The notes: generated from the sequence alone by a model not told the origin. 64,000 nt of DNA from Gordius sp. MW1 (GCA_964036665.1 OZ038528.1:2610501-2674500); one strand, 5' to 3'. Positions 12,047 to 24,584 are shown, counted from the first letter of the stretch. Made by a program: numbers and translations.

Positions 12047-13425
12047 ATGAAAAAATTACTAGCCTTAAAGTTAATAGTCTTAGGGTCATTCAATGTTAAT
12101 AATTCCTTAATCAAGTAATGACCAAATTTTAACAATTCTGCTTACAACATATGCTTCGATTAAACAGTTAAAATGTTTCATTTAAGATAAATCTTTTAAA
12201 TATTTTAAACCTATTATTTCTAAATTGAGGAGTGTATGTTATATTAGTCATCAAAACCTTACCAGGTTTATACGTAAGTAGTACCTATCATTAATATAAT
12301 TAAAAATTGTTAAAGTCTTTAAAATTAATCATAAATGTTGAGGTAAATTATATCCATAGACTAATAAAACTATAGACTGCCGAACAGCTGATTTTTACTA
12401 TTAAAATCAGTCAGACACCAAAATAGCTGCCATTTTGTAGGAAAAACTCAATAACAGGTATATTTATACTTCTCCAGGATAAAATATTGAAGAAAATAAA
12501 TGAGACTAATAGCTTACTCATAAATTAAAAAAAAATTAGTAGATTAGAACAATAAATTTTGCTAAATTCTATTCTTTGGTTAGATTTTCCCACAATATGG
12601 CGGTAGCTATATTTGCTGTAAAATTATCAGCTGTTCGGCAGTCTATAGTTTTATTAGTCTATGATTATATCATAATTATGAGAAGGATAGCATATAGGGA
12701 CATTTCATTTTTTATTAAAATTAATCGAGAAATTAAAAATAAATTTACACAATAATTATATTAGGGCTCAGGAATATGGGTGTGATTGTCCAAGGCATAA
12801 CCCGAATGCTCCACCATCATCTTGCAAAGGTGTTTGTATTCGACCATTGCGATTGTTGTCATGCACGGCTTTGCAAAAAAACATGCATCATTTGACCACT
12901 TAAATAATTTTCAAAAATAAAGGATCGATACATATAGATATACATTTTATTTTTACGATCACTTTTAAATGCGACTTGGTTAAGCTACTTTGAAGAAAAG
13001 TCAAATAGAATTTTTAATTAATCTTATTTTATTATTTGTTTAATTTGAAATTTAGGCCTTCGATTTACGGTTTGTGGCGCATGTTTCATATCTTGTTACG
13101 ATCCATATATGTGTGAACATGAACCTTTTGCCGAGGAGACCGATGTGGGTGTATGTATCTCAGACGAGCCTAGGGTTTATTATGATTGTATAATGTTATA
13201 ATGTATTAAAGGTAGCGTTTGGGATCAATTCATTAACTCAACTCAAATAATGCTATTCTAATCCATGGAGTTTTTTGTAAATAGGAATTCAATCAATCTT
13301 GCGGGAGAAATAACAATGGCAAATGCAAGCCCGGTCTCTATTGTAATCAGCCAACTCCAGGATTTGTTGGAATTTGCTTAGAGGAATTTTACCGCAGTCC
13401 ACGAATGCTGCACATCATCGGTTAA
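12047..13425 (+). CDS. Gene A: diverged paralogue of the secreted SIBD/IGFBP-like family
   Basis: The proposed exons are 12047-12114, 12765-12829, 13056-13174 and 13285-13425, all with GT-AG borders, giving an unbroken 130-residue frame. Exon 1 is a hydrophobic signal peptide (MKKLLALKLIVLGSF). Exon 3 (VCGACFISC...GVC) and exon 4 (SCGRNNNGKCKPGLYC) align with copies B-D. Exon 2 is short: it uses donor AAAG|GTGTTT. The ancestral continuation (FDHCDCCHARLCK) is still readable just downstream, but it is 2 nt out of frame and lacks the AAG|GTTTAC donor. The exon-3 acceptor is also 2 nt earlier than in B-D, which keeps the phase matched. The copy is therefore either a paralogue that re-spliced around damage, losing the CGCC motif, or a pseudogene that happens to stay open. 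A hAT MITE lies in intron 1. Function is inferred only from the family: secreted IGFBP-fold protein. Confidence 0.5.
12355..12663. mobile_element. 309-bp hAT MITE in intron 1 of gene A
   Basis: Has long, near-perfect terminal inverted repeats (about 40 bp, beginning CATAGACTAATAAAACTATA). It is flanked by perfect 8-bp ATTATATC at 12347-12354 and 12664-12671. The CAYAGACT start links it to the elements at 8619 and 23365. It lies wholly inside the proposed first intron, so it need not affect the protein. Confidence 0.85.
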
Positions 13426-14355
13426 TGCTAGATTTAAACAAATGTTTTGAATTTCTATAATGTGTTAACAAGTAATTAAAACCTCTACTTTAGATAGAAA
13501 TTAATAAAAAAAAATTTTCTTCATTGTGTCTACCTTCTAATCTCTAGCTGCTTTAAACGCAGATCCATCACAAAATTAATTATCGCTTCCAGCCTTTTTT
13601 TACAATTTTAAGCCTAATTTTATTTCTTGTATTTTGAGACACCAAAGGCATATATTATGCGTAAAATTTTATTAAGCTATTGAAATATTGTCTGGCTTCC
13701 CATTGACATCAAATGATACTGCCTACTAAACGTTTTGATTCCAGTAAATTAAATAAGTATTTTAAAGGTTGACTATTTATAAATGAAAAAATATTCTCTC
13801 TTTACAAAGGTAAGTTTACTTTTAAACTTTGATGGAATATACGTAATATGAAATACTAACTATTTAATAAATATATTTATATTTTTTTATATACATCTCA
13901 TTAACTAAATATTAATATCGATTATATATTGCTTTAATGATATATTTTAATATCGTAAACCAAAACCGAGCTGGTAGAATAATATATGTTTTTGTTTTTA
14001 ATTTTTTATCTTCTATTGTTTATCTGACTCATCTATAGTTTATCATATAGACATTATCCTCCTTTTTATATTTAATGATTTCATATGAGTGGAAAATTAA
14101 TCTATCTTTAATTTACCTTTTATACAAATATGTAACTTCGCCGTGAGATTATTCAGCCAAATTTTAAATTCTATTGACGCTATTTAAACGGAAATATAAA
14201 AGGAGTCTAAAAGTAAAGCTAATTTGGTGAAAACCTGTCATTCTTTTTGTAAAAAATTAAATATACTAACATAACACATTTTATTGTTAACGTGGTCTCA
14301 CTTTGTGTTGCCCTGCATTTGTTCTACTATTATTTTCTTAATACTTTACCACTTA
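13426..14355. other. AT-rich intergenic sequence, no feature recognised
   Basis: Downstream of gene A. No open frame with recognisable content, no structured repeat and no RNA gene that I can support. Confidence 0.5.
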
Positions 14356-14359
14356 TTTT

Positions 14360-14806
14360 TTATGAGTGTGGAACTTGTTTTAGTCATATAATAAACCAAT
14401 ATAAATATTCATCTTATTGAAGTTTATGACATTTTTAACCTGTGTCACCTTAAAACTTTAAAAAAAATGTTTGAGTGTAAAACTTGTTTTTGTCATATAA
14501 TAACCAATTTTCAAACACAATATCCATTTCAATAGAAATTGAAGTGACAGTTGTCACATGTGTCACCTTAAACTGTACAAAAATACTTTTTTGAGTGTAA
14601 AACTTGTTTTTGTCATGTAATAAACCAATTTCAAAAACAATTTTCATTTCAATATATATTTGTCACCTGTGTGTAAAAAAATATTTTTTTGAGTGTAAAA
14701 CTTGTCTTAGTCATATAATAAACAATTTTCAAAATGAAATACTCATATCAATATCTATTGAATATTATGACATTTATCACCTGTGTCACCTTAAACTAAA
14801 AAAAAA
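14360..14806 (+). repeat. Minisatellite, about four units of roughly 115 bp
   Basis: Each unit runs TTTGAGTGTAAAACTTG, then a GTCATATAATAAACCAATTT block, an AATATYYATTTCAATA block, and finally ATGTGTCACCTTAAACT. Units start near 14365, 14465, 14590 and 14690; the third is shortened. The small open frames on both strands are by-products of the repetition. Confidence 0.75.
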
Positions 14807-14959
14807 TCATAGATGATGCATAATAAATGGAACATATTATAAATTCATTATAAATAGCATGTATGATACTTTCCTGTTAGTGGCGTCATTTCATATTTTC
14901 AATCAATTAAAAGTTCATTACATAGATAAGTAAATATTAAATAGAAAAATTATGAAAAC

Positions 14960-15260
14960 TTTACTTATTTCCATACACAACCCAAAACGACCAAAATCAA
15001 ACCAAAAGGTTATTAAAATAATTCACCCAAACGCTTTAAGTGTTTTTTAACAAAAACGCTAAACGCCAAAGGTCGACTAAAAAATTACACCCATAACCCT
15101 TTGGGTGTTTTTTACGAAAGCGCCAAACGCTAAGGGCGAACCAAAAAAATTCAGCCAACACTGAAAGGGTGGCGTAATTATTACACCAATTGCCAAACTT
15201 GGCAACACGCTGGGAGAAACCATTCAGCCGTTTTTACAACACTATTATACGTACCACTGT
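14960..15260. repeat. Short imperfect repeats built on AAACGCTAA / GGGTGTTTTTTA words
   Basis: CAAACGCTTTAAGTGTTTTT, AAACGCTAAACGCC, CCCTTTGGGTGTTTTTTACG and GCGCCAAACGCTAAGGGC recur over about 200 bp. This resembles the word-iterated hAT termini elsewhere, but I could not find the partner end or a target duplication. Confidence 0.35.
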
Positions 15261-15325
15261 GCGTGTCACCTAGAGGGAATAATAATAATAATTAGGGTTT
15301 AAATATGTAAAAATAAATAAAGAAA

Positions 15326-15695
15326 CTCGAGCTTCGGCCCTCGTGGGAAGGGGGAGAGGGGAAGGGGGGGGGGAGGAGGTGCAGGAGGGAAGGGGGAACG
15401 AAACTCATCTACACTCCGTAGAAACGTAGCATATTTGCTATGCAATTTATGGGCGAGAAAGATGGGAAGGGGCGAGATTGCCTATAGGGGGGTATTAAAT
15501 GCAAAATGATTAGTTAATTATTAATACAAATTTTCCATTTAATTAAAAAAAAATTGGCCTCCCCGGGTATCGAACCCACTTTCAAGCGGTCTTAGTGGTA
15601 AACACGACGAAAAGCGTGACAAGACATTCGGTGCAAGACATTCGGTGCGTGACAAGACATCGGAAAATGGAATGTGAGCCCATAAATTGCATAGC
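15326..15695 (+). repeat. Composite repeat: GGCCCTCGTGGGAAGG end, tRNA-like box and GAGCCCATAAATTGCAT end
   Basis: Starts with CTTCGGCCCTCGTGGGAAG followed by a G/A-rich tract and a TTTGCTATGCAATTTATGGG block. It then holds a segment whose reverse complement contains GGGTTCGATACCC, matching an RNA polymerase III B-box (about 15560-15590). Repeated CAAGACATTCGGTGC units follow, and it ends with GAGCCCATAAATTGCATAGC. The same modules recur at 33944, 57838 and 61600. It may be a mosaic SINE/MITE family; no protein is encoded. Confidence 0.6.
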
Positions 15696-15766
15696 AAATA
15701 AATAGCAGAATTAAACATAAGATTTTCAGAAATTAATTGTAATTTATATAGGTCCTTAGAAGGTTT

Positions 15767-15931
15767 CATGGGCGTAGCCAGCATTTGAATTAGAAGGGGG
15801 CAATAATGATTTAGGGAGCGGCAAAATAATTATTTTTTCAAATTTTAGCCATAATTTTAATAATTTCAACAAATTTTTGGATTTAAAGGGGGGCGGCCGC
15901 CTCTCCCTCCCTCCCCCTGCCTGCGCCCATG
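15767..15931. mobile_element. GGGCGTAGCC MITE
   Basis: Runs from CATGGGCGTAGCCAGC to CTGCCTGCGCCCATG, with the family's TTTAATAATTTCAACAAATT interior and C-rich right end. Diverged at the right terminus. Confidence 0.7.
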
Positions 15932-16950
15932 TAAATTTTACTTACAGTATAGGCTCAATCAATCAACATTTCAAATTTTAACTTTACAATAGCACAAAGT
16001 TTAGGCCTTAAATATACTAATAAAATAATAAAATTTATGATTTTTTGAATGCTGATTTTAATTAGACAATATAATCAAGATTATCTCTATGCACCCTTAT
16101 CTAAAATGGATTATATAGTAACATATTAAGTGACATTAAAAAAGAATATAAAAGGATTGCCTTTTCTAATTTAAACTTTACTATGGTCCTAGTCATATAA
16201 ATAAGAATAACTCGGCACAGCCCCTTTACACCACCTAAAAATTAAAATGGAGCCATACCCTCGGTATATGCAGTATCGATTAATTTTGGGGTTTACTCTA
16301 CCGCGCCTATATTAAAGGGGAGAGAGGGAGTGGAGGGTTAGGCTTTATGATTGGTTGTTATTTATAAATTATCAAGGTCACCACAACAAAACCTATTATT
16401 GGGTTGTCGATAAGACTCGCGGATCCACGGCGATGAGAATATAGCAAAATATTAAAATTAGGATGCCTTCATATAGAATCTATAGGTATAACCATAATTA
16501 AAACTTTAAATATATAATTTTTAATTAAATAATTTTAGATTAAAATTATAAGCCAAATAAATTCGAGTATAACTTATCATAGACAATTTACTTAAACAAT
16601 AATATAATATAAAGCCATGTATTGTTTAGTTTTTAGATGTTTTAATATAAAAATTTTCAAAAGCCTTTATTTGACAGCTTAGCATTAATAATATCATTTA
16701 TTTAAATAATCAAAAAATATTATATGTCGTGGCTACAACACTACACTTTTAGCCGTGAAAAATCAAAAACTAAAAAAAAGTTTTATTATTTTTATTACCT
16801 TCACATTTTTATGTGAATAAATTTTGAGTAAATATATATTAGAGCTTATACACGCAGAGTTGAAATACAATCTGATAACTATGGCCATTAACTTTAGAAT
16901 TATTGTAATATGTTTAAATAAATATTAAAGTAAAAAAGATATAAAGAATT
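15932..16950. other. AT-rich sequence, no gene recognised
   Basis: About 1 kb with no open frame of recognisable content and no repeat structure that I can define. Confidence 0.45.
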
Positions 16951-16954
16951 TTTT

Positions 16955-17820
16955 TATTGGGTACTAGCCAGGACACGGTCAAAAGGATATAAATACATAA
17001 GAGACGAAAAAAAACGAAAAAAAAATTTTAAATCACAATTTGGCCAATAGTCATTTTTTCCATTGGTCAGTACCAAGAGACGGTCTATAAATACATACGA
17101 GTCAAAAAAAAACGAGAAAAAAAAATTTCGATCTACACTTTGGCCAATGGTGATTTTTTTCCATTGGTCAGCAGCCAGCGGACGGCCAAAAAGCCATATT
17201 ATCCATGGTAATAACAAAAACAAAATATTCATTTGAAAAAAAAACGAAAAACAATTTAGAATCACAATTTGGCCAGTGGTGATTTTTTTCATTGGTCAGT
17301 AGCCAGCGGACGGCCAAAAAGCCATATTATCAAGGGTATTAACAAGAACAATATATTAATTTAATTTAAAAAAAAATTAAAATTTTGACCTCGCCGGAAT
17401 TTGAACCCACATCAGTAGAGGCATAGACTTTTGTAAGGGCACAGGGACCCATATCAGTAGAGGCATAGGCCCTTGTAGGGGAGGGCATAGGGTAATTATC
17501 AATTTTAATCTAATTACCAATTCAAAAACGGAAAAAAACTTCGATTTATTTGGCCAACGCCAATGGTCATTTTTTTCATTGGTCAGGAGCCAGCGGACGG
17601 TCAAAAAGTCATATTATCAATGGTATTAACAAGAACAAAATATTAATTTATTTAAAAAAAAATTTGTCCTCTCCTGGGCTTGAACTCGAACCTGCAAGTC
17701 AGAAAGGAGATGAAAATGAATTGGTGGACGGACGGACAACGGACGGGCAACGGACGGACAACGGACGAACGGACAACAAAAAGCGAGCCCATAAATTGCA
17801 TATTAATAAAACTATATTTA
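16955..17820 (+). repeat. Composite repeat: tandem CCATTGGTCAG monomers with GAGCCCATAAATTGCAT end
   Basis: Five monomers of roughly 115-200 bp each contain TTGGCCAATGGT, CATTTTTTCCATTGGTCAG, CAGCCAGCGGACGGCCAAAA and a poly-A/CGAAAAA tract. Between them lie two copies of a short unit, CCCACATCAGTAGAGGCATA. A degenerate CGGACGGACAACGGAC simple repeat (17725-17780) leads into GAGCCCATAAATTGCATA. The paired CCAATGG/CCATTGG in every monomer forms a short inverted repeat. Open frames here on both strands are by-products of the tandem structure. Confidence 0.65.
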
Positions 17821-17903
17821 AATTTTTTAAAAATTCAAGGAAACTAATTTTCTTCTTTTTTTCTTCTTTTTCTTTATCAAGTATTTAATCCCACACTCGT
17901 GGG

Positions 17904-20339
17904 CAGAGCTGTTAAAGTTACTTTACCACAGTAACTAGTTAAGTTAAAGTTACTTTCACAAAAAATGTAACTAATTACAGTTACAGTTACAAATTTTCAA
18001 ATGTAACTGATTAAAGTTCCAGTTACTTACCTGATGGAACTAGTTACACCTAAAGTTAAATAACAATATTTTTTGATATTATTTATTTAAACATTTATAT
18101 AAAAATCAGAAGGTAATAAATGATGATTCGATTTCAATAATACGTTATTTTCTATATTATCATCTAATAAGCTTGTTAAATCCCTGAGATCCCTTATATT
18201 ATTCGATAAATATTATATCTTTTTCTGACCTAGTCCTCCCTCAAAAAGGGAGGACGGAATCTATTAAGACACTTACACTAGGATTTATTAACACAAGAAT
18301 TTATTATCACTACGACTATGACTAAAATATTTCTACTAACTATTTGTTTTACAATTCGCTTTAAGTAGTAACAATAATAATGATAGGGGAGAGGTAGGGT
18401 AATGATAAACAAATAAATGATAGCGCACAAGCGCGGTGGTAAAACAATAATGATCAGCGCATCGGTAACAACAACGATCAGCGCACTGGTTCAACAATGA
18501 TAAGCGGCGCAAATAACAATAACTAACAAATAGCGATATCATCATGATTATAACATCTGAAGGCTAATTTTATAGTGGGGTAATAAAACGGTAATTAACC
18601 TTCTCAAAAATAAACTTATGATACGATAATAAAAGTACTACCATGACATTTAAATTTATGAATAAACAACTTGGCACATTTCCAAAAGTAAAAGAAGTTA
18701 TAAAATTAGAAGTAAGCGGGGGGGGGGGAATAGATATACCACAAAGCTTTCACTGAAAATTAATTTACCAAGACTAAAAGACGCTCGACGGGGGCGCTAG
18801 ATGGTAGGGGTACATTGAATTTAATGAAAAGTTTCTTCAATTTAGGGAAATTATTATATATTAACAAATCACTATTATTCGAATTTATAAATGTGTGAAT
18901 GCACTCTTGAATACTTTTCGACTTTGAAAGATTAAAAAAACCAACGTATTTGGTTCCTCTAGGTCCTGTCTTTCCTCTTGGTTAAGGATCAATGAATTAA
19001 TGTAATTTTAGGTGACTTCTTTAATTCTCTTATTTTTCTCAAAACGGATCCACGGACAACTTGTTTTAAAAATTGGATGGAGGATCGTTGCAACCAAATT
19101 ATCCAAACTATATAGATCGGGAAATCTATAATATTTTAAATTTAACATGCATAGCTTTGTACCTTTTATTAATCCCTTTAATTAATGCTTCTTCTTTTAG
19201 AGGGTTACACCAATTAAGGTTTCCAATTTGTTGTAAATTTAATAAAACTTAAGAAATGGTAGGAGTGTAAAATCCTTGATACATATAATTTTTGCCTTGA
19301 AGAAATTGGATTGCCTTAGCTATAGGTTCCAGAACCTAATAATATAAAAACAATACATTGAATTAGATAAAAATATTATTTACTTTGCAGTATTCAGCAA
19401 TAAAATCACAATCACGCCTAAGAAACCTTTCTATATTCAATTCATCACAAAGCGAATTAAGTTTTGATGGCTTTTCCGAGATATAAGACAAAATCTTTGT
19501 TAACGCGTCGAAAAAACTATTCCACCTCGTTGGAACAGGGCCTATCAATTGAGAGCTTAGATGCTTTTTAATTCAAATGTTTGGGAGGATCTACTCTGAA
19601 GATTCCATAAGTTTTGGCATTTGTTATAAAGGACACATAGATGCTTTCAAAATTCTCTTTTTGTAAAATGACTTTATTCACATCACTCGTTGCAACCTAA
19701 TTTAAAGTGTGACAGGCACACCTTTTGTGACAAGGTAATAGTCATAATCTAAAGGATTATGGCCAAATAATCCTGCTGCTTTTGACAAAATTTCTTCGAT
19801 AGAAATTTCCTCTATCACATCTTCCTCACTCTGATTGTCAGAGTTGAACAAACTATAGTGTATTATGATTTAATAAAGTTATATAATATACTTGAAAGCT
19901 TTTACGAAATATGTAGGGTTATCGGTTGTGATACAAATGTTTTTGTTTTGTATATGGAATTCCTTAAATATGGAAACCATAACTTTGCATAGCACATCAA
20001 AGCTGTGCTTGCCTTCTAAAGGCTATAACTGCAGAAACCCTTTTCAATGAGTCACTTATTGATAAAATAGATTATCTATTCAAAATTCAAATTTAATCCG
20101 CGAAGGAAATTTAAATTAAAGTGAAGTACACAAACTAGACGTGTAATTTGAATATTTAATTTAAAAATTTTAATTTATAAAAAGTAACTGTAACTTTAGT
20201 TACACAGTTACTGAAATAATGTAACTAACTACAGTTACAGTTACCCTGAAGTAAAAGTAACTGGTTACAGTTACTTTACTGAAGAAAACGAACTAGTTCC
20301 AGGAACTAGTTACATGTAACTAGTTACTTAACAGCTCTG
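17904..20339 (-). mobile_element. hAT element with iterated GTTAC words, perfect 8-bp target duplication
   Basis: Its termini are CAGAGCTGTTAA and (inverted) TTAACAGCTCTG, with perfect 8-bp CTCGTGGG at 17896-17903 and 20340-20347. The first and last 150-170 bp are dense with AGTTAC/GTAACT words in both orientations. The minus strand keeps transposase remains (19363-19760). The region 18060-19300 is AT-rich interior with a short CA-rich stretch (18400-18530) and a G-run at 18719; no intact gene. The CAGAGCTG terminus and 8-bp duplication are diagnostic of hAT. Confidence 0.9.
19363..19760 (-). pseudogene. hAT transposase fragment
   Basis: On the minus strand about 19740-19650 reads RCACHTLN-VAT (the hAT 'RCxxHxLNL' region, with a stop). 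It is followed by PVPTRWNSFFDAL at about 19548-19500, matching the conserved TRWNS motif of hAT transposases, then a helical stretch ending at 19363. The catalytic C-terminal block (SSAxxERxFS) was not found in this copy. Inactive remnant of the enclosing hAT element's own gene. Confidence 0.75.
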
Positions 20340-20534
20340 CTCGTGGGGTTTGTTTTTATGAGTTTCTTCCATCTTGATCGGGTAAGTAATAATCTAATTT
20401 ATTATCATACCAATTTCGTTTAAAAACTCACAATGGGATGATCAGGTTGGACTTAATGTCATGTAGAGACTTAAGAAAATTTTAGGGTCGGTCGAATTAT
20501 TATTAAATATTTACCACCCCATTAATAACAAAAA

Positions 20535-20846
20535 ACATCGTGGGACAAATTTTGATAAGGGGAGGGGGTTTACGCAAACGCGTATAAATTTTAATATAAG
20601 GGTGATATAAAAAATATAATAATGGACCTATAGATAAAACCTTAATCTACATGAATACATTACTATTTTTCACTAAATATTAAAAATAAAAGACTTAAAA
20701 AGGGCATTTTTGGCACTTTCAACCTCGTATATCTAAAAAACTGGTAATCGTAGAAAAAAACTAAAAACATATTATTTTTCAGCGCAAAATTCTCTATCAG
20801 AATTATTGGTCGGATTGCGGGATGTTTTTTTTGTAGACCTGTGTTA
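20535..20846. mobile_element. Half copy of the large foldback element
   Basis: Closely matches the right arm of the foldback at 10520-11436: CATCGTGGGACAAATTTTGA, then a GGACCTATAGATAAAACCTT block, CACTTTCAACCTCGTATATC, and a terminal GGATTGCGGGATG followed by TTGTAGACCTGTGTTA. The left arm is absent, so it cannot fold back by itself. Confidence 0.7.
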
Positions 20847-21380
20847 TTTTCTTATCCTTTAATGAATCAATCTCACTGCTTTATTTACAATATTTTACTT
20901 TAATGTTTTAAGAAGTTCAATAGTTTAAACAAAGCTTTTTACACTTAAAAGGTTAGAGCACAAAGTATTGAGAATTTTAAAAATTATTGATTATGTAATA
21001 ATATGAATTCTTGGAAATTATAATTTTAAGGAATCAACTTACGTCAAGTTTGCGTTGCAAGCAATTCAGTTTATTTGACGAATAAAATAAATTGCTTTTA
21101 TATTCAATGAGTAACGGATCTCGAAGATAAAAGTCATGCTTAAATCTAAATTTAATAGTCGTTATAGAAATACTCCCTAAAATGCCTAGGGCATCATCAA
21201 TATCCTTAAGTCTTTTAAGACAAAAAATTGGCTCCAGACACAGTTATGACCTAAAAGCGCTGAGTTGAATAACTGTTAACGGATATAACATGGTAAGTAA
21301 TTGATTAACGCGGTAAATTGTAGAGAGTTTATATGTACTATAATCTTTGAAAACTTAAAAATAAACTTTAATCTGATCCT

Positions 21381-21524
21381 TATGGGCGTAACCTACTAAA
21401 TCCAATTTTTTTTTTATTTGTTGAAATTTATGGTTAAAATATTGAAAAAGGATTATTTTGCCCTCCCTAAATTATTATTGTCCCCCCCTCCCCCCTTTAA
21501 TTCCACTGCTGGCCACGCCCATGC
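21381..21524. mobile_element. GGGCGTAGCC MITE
   Basis: Runs from ATGGGCGTAACCTACT to CTGGCCACGCCCATG, in the orientation with poly-C near its right end. A diverged copy of the family. Confidence 0.65.
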
Positions 21525-22002
21525 TGATCCCAATAACGATGAGTTAACCGTAGGCAAATGGTAGCTAAGTTTGTCTAATGATATATTCTCTCAAAAAAAT
21601 AAGCAATATGCTCAACAAAAGAATTGATAACAATGTTTTTAAGAGGCGCATCCACTCTGCTTTATTGCATAAGCAAAAGCGTGCACTTAAGCAAACACCT
21701 TATCAACTCCCTTTAGATATTAAATCTTGATCCACACGAAAAACTTAAGCATCAACAATGCATTTTATATGTAAATTTTTAATGTCGAAAATATTGTTAT
21801 AAACACCTTGCGATCTTTTATATGCTTTTACATGGTCAAATTGACATTACTTTATTGTATATTTCCTTAGGTAAGCTCTTACTGTAATTGGGAAAAGAGA
21901 AAAATTATCATTTATTAAATATAAGGAAGTTAGCTTGAAATGTCTATAACAGGCAAGAAATGAAATGTACCGCCTTAATCAACTATTTATCTTGTTGTAT
22001 CC

Positions 22003-22406
22003 GGGAACCGGTCAAAGTAGCACACCACATTTCATCAGAATTCACTCAAATTCATCAAAATTTGATATTTATTTTTTATATTGTAAAAATTATAAGCAGT
22101 AAAAGTAAGATTATGTCTATAATATTATGTTTTTTTATTATCCTAATGTTTTATATATACTATATGAAAAGTTTCTATTGTTTTATGTTGTCCATAAATT
22201 GATATAATAGATACAATAAAATTCAATTATAATTTTAAAGGTATATAAATAATTAGGTGTTAACTTATAAATTAAAGTCTTATTCCCCATTGTTTTTGTA
22301 ATGGTATTATAAATTGTTGATACATCTATCTTTAACAAAATATTTCTTAATTTTCGCTCCTTTGTGCTACTTTTTTTTTCGGCAGTGCTACTTTGACCCC
22401 TATTCG
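22003..22406. mobile_element. MITE, GGTCAAAGTMGCAG family
   Basis: Its termini GGGAACCGGTCAAAGTAGCA and (inverted) GAATAGGGGTCAAAGTAGCA are flanked by TTGTATCC at 21995-22002 and 22407-22414. The interior is AT-rich and non-coding. The duplicate block at 63.8 kb reads through this point without the element, which gives an independent empty site. Confidence 0.7.
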
Positions 22407-23364
22407 TTGTATCCGTTTATACAACAAAACTTGCCACTTTTAGGTCATAAATTTTGTTCGGAGTCAATTTTTTATCGCAAAACAAAAGGATATTGATAAT
22501 GCCTTCGGCATTTTTCAAAAATGCTTGTTGGAAAGAGTGTTAAAATTAATTTTAATTTAACTTATGCCTGAGTTTTCTCTTCGAGATCTGTTAAATTTTA
22601 AATATAAAAGCTATTTTTCCTTTTGCGAATAAATATATCGTTCCAGCTTAAGCCCGACGTAAGTTTATATGTCTAACTTAACGTGTTAAAAATTGTGTAA
22701 AAATCCCTTATAATAAAATAACCCATCCATGATTTTTGTTTTTTTGAAAGAATCTTATATTATTGCTTAATGAATAGTTTCAAAAATCTCCGTAATATGT
22801 GGCAAAAGTTTTTGATATTAACACCTTAAGTGTAAATTATTTTTATACTTTTTTATATAAACACTAAAACAGGAAACTTTTTAAATTTAAAATAACCCTT
22901 ACTGATAAAGTAAATACTTTCCTTACTAGATGTTTTCTATATGTTCATGGTCATGGCTTTGTTTGTAACTTGTATAGATGCCACAAATCCCGCTAATCAC
23001 TTATTTTGGGAGCAGTTAAAATGGTGCCCCTCTCACCTTTCAAATCCAAAAAATGTTGAATTTTTAATAAAAATATATAGCCAAGTTCATAGAAAATTTA
23101 ATTAAAGTCGAATTCCAATTGTAAACTCCATCAATATATTTTATATTCCTATCGCGTCTATAATGTTATTATAATAATGAAATGAATGTCTCTTGATTTG
23201 TGTAATATAAGTGAGGAATATATGGCTAAAGGCGGTCAGAGGATAAAAGCAGTTAAATGAAAGGTACACCAAACACAAGTGATATAAGCAATCATGATTT
23301 GAGGCTTTAATCTAATTTTAATTGCAATCGTAAAATGTTTTTCAGTCAAATGACATGATTGATG

Positions 23365-23731
23365 CACAGACTAGATAGACTGCTCATCAACGCACAAAAT
23401 GTGTACCCTTTTTCCCACCATTTTGAAAGGAACATTGTAAAGTGGAGATCATATAGAAATTGGTAATTTTCGCAAATTAAATTATCTTAAAAAGGTCAAT
23501 AAAATAATATTGAATTGGGTAGATATCAAAAACAGCATTTTAAAATAAATATCATTTAAAAAATTTATAAAAATTAAAAATGTAAAAAATGCGATTAAAG
23601 TTTGTTTAAATTAACTATTATAGGGCAAAATTCCATGGTTAAAATACACCAGTTGCCCCCTTCAAAATGGAGGAATATTTGACACACAATTTACCATATG
23701 CAACATATGGCATGAGGAGTCCTAGTCTGTG
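23365..23731. mobile_element. 367-bp hAT-type element (CAYAGACT family)
   Basis: The termini CACAGACTAG and (inverted) CACAGACTAGGACTCC are flanked by perfect 8-bp GATTGATG at 23357-23364 and 23732-23739. The interior matches the outer element at 8619 in reverse. Non-autonomous. The small open frame starting at 23667 crosses its end and is not a gene. Confidence 0.8.
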
Positions 23732-24062
23732 GATTGATGATATAAAATGTGGCACGAAAAATATGAAACCAACACTTTTTCGTCCAAGATTACATAAAAC
23801 TACGAGTATTATTTCAATCTATGCTATATTTATGGCTTATGTGTGCAATACTTTACCACCAAATGATTAAATAACAAATAAAATAAATACTATCTAAAAA
23901 AATGTTTGCGTTTATTATTACATTTTTTAGAACTCGTTTTACATACAATTATAAAAATCAAAGCTTAGTACATAAGTCCACAGCCATTAATATCCCCTAT
24001 AAGTTTCCACATCAATTATTGAAAAATTGCAAGTTGGACAGGACGGACGGACAAATGGAGAG

Positions 24063-24106
24063 GATGGACAACCAAAAACGAGCCCATAAATTGTATGGCA
24101 ATTAAA
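24063..24106 (+). repeat. Lone GAGCCCATAAATTG terminus of the composite repeat
   Basis: GGACAACCAAAAACGAGCCC followed by ATAAATTGTATGGCAATTAA matches the right end of the composite family, preceded by a GGACGGACGGACAAATGG simple stretch. No left end is present. Between here and 24400 there is only AT-rich sequence. Confidence 0.55.
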
Positions 24107-24465
24107 ACTCTTCTTTGTGAAGATAGGATTTGATTGCGTTACCTAATTATGTTCTAAAATTTTAAGAGAGCTTTATTTTTAATATTAACGTGTTTAAAAA
24201 AACATTCATTAAGCATTGTTGTAGGTGCGCTTCTTTCCCCTCTCCCCTCTCTTTGTAAGATGCCGCGTGCTAACGCCATCTGTGCTAGCAAGCGAGCATT
24301 AATGGGTTTGTTGTACTGTAACCACACAATATATATTTATCTCCCAATTTTTAATTGCGTATCGAAAAACTCTTTCGCTTTCTACAATTTTATATATAGA
24401 CTAGCTGATCCGGCAAACGTTGTTTTGCTTTATACATTATTTTAATAAAATACTATAAGTGTATG

Positions 24466-24584
24466 CATGGGCATAGCCAGGTTTTAGATTGGGGAGGGGG
24501 GGGCAAAACATCAAATATTTTAATTTTTAAGGGTTATTGCATTGAAAAAAATTTTTCGTCACCCCCCCCTGGCTACGCCCATGG
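24466..24584. mobile_element. GGGCGTAGCC MITE inside Helitron 2
   Basis: Runs from CATGGGCATAGCCAGG to CTGGCTACGCCCATGG, with a G-run near the left and a C-run near the right end. Confidence 0.75.

Noticed and set aside
15555-15620. Possible tRNA on the minus strand (GGGTTCGATACCC)
   Set aside because: Only the 3' half resembles a tRNA; no full cloverleaf could be drawn. Kept as a B-box-like module.
22314-22496. Small hydrophobic open frames around 21960-22496
   Set aside because: They cross the MITE 22003-22406 and its flanks, are AT-driven, and are not conserved at 63.7-63.9 kb.
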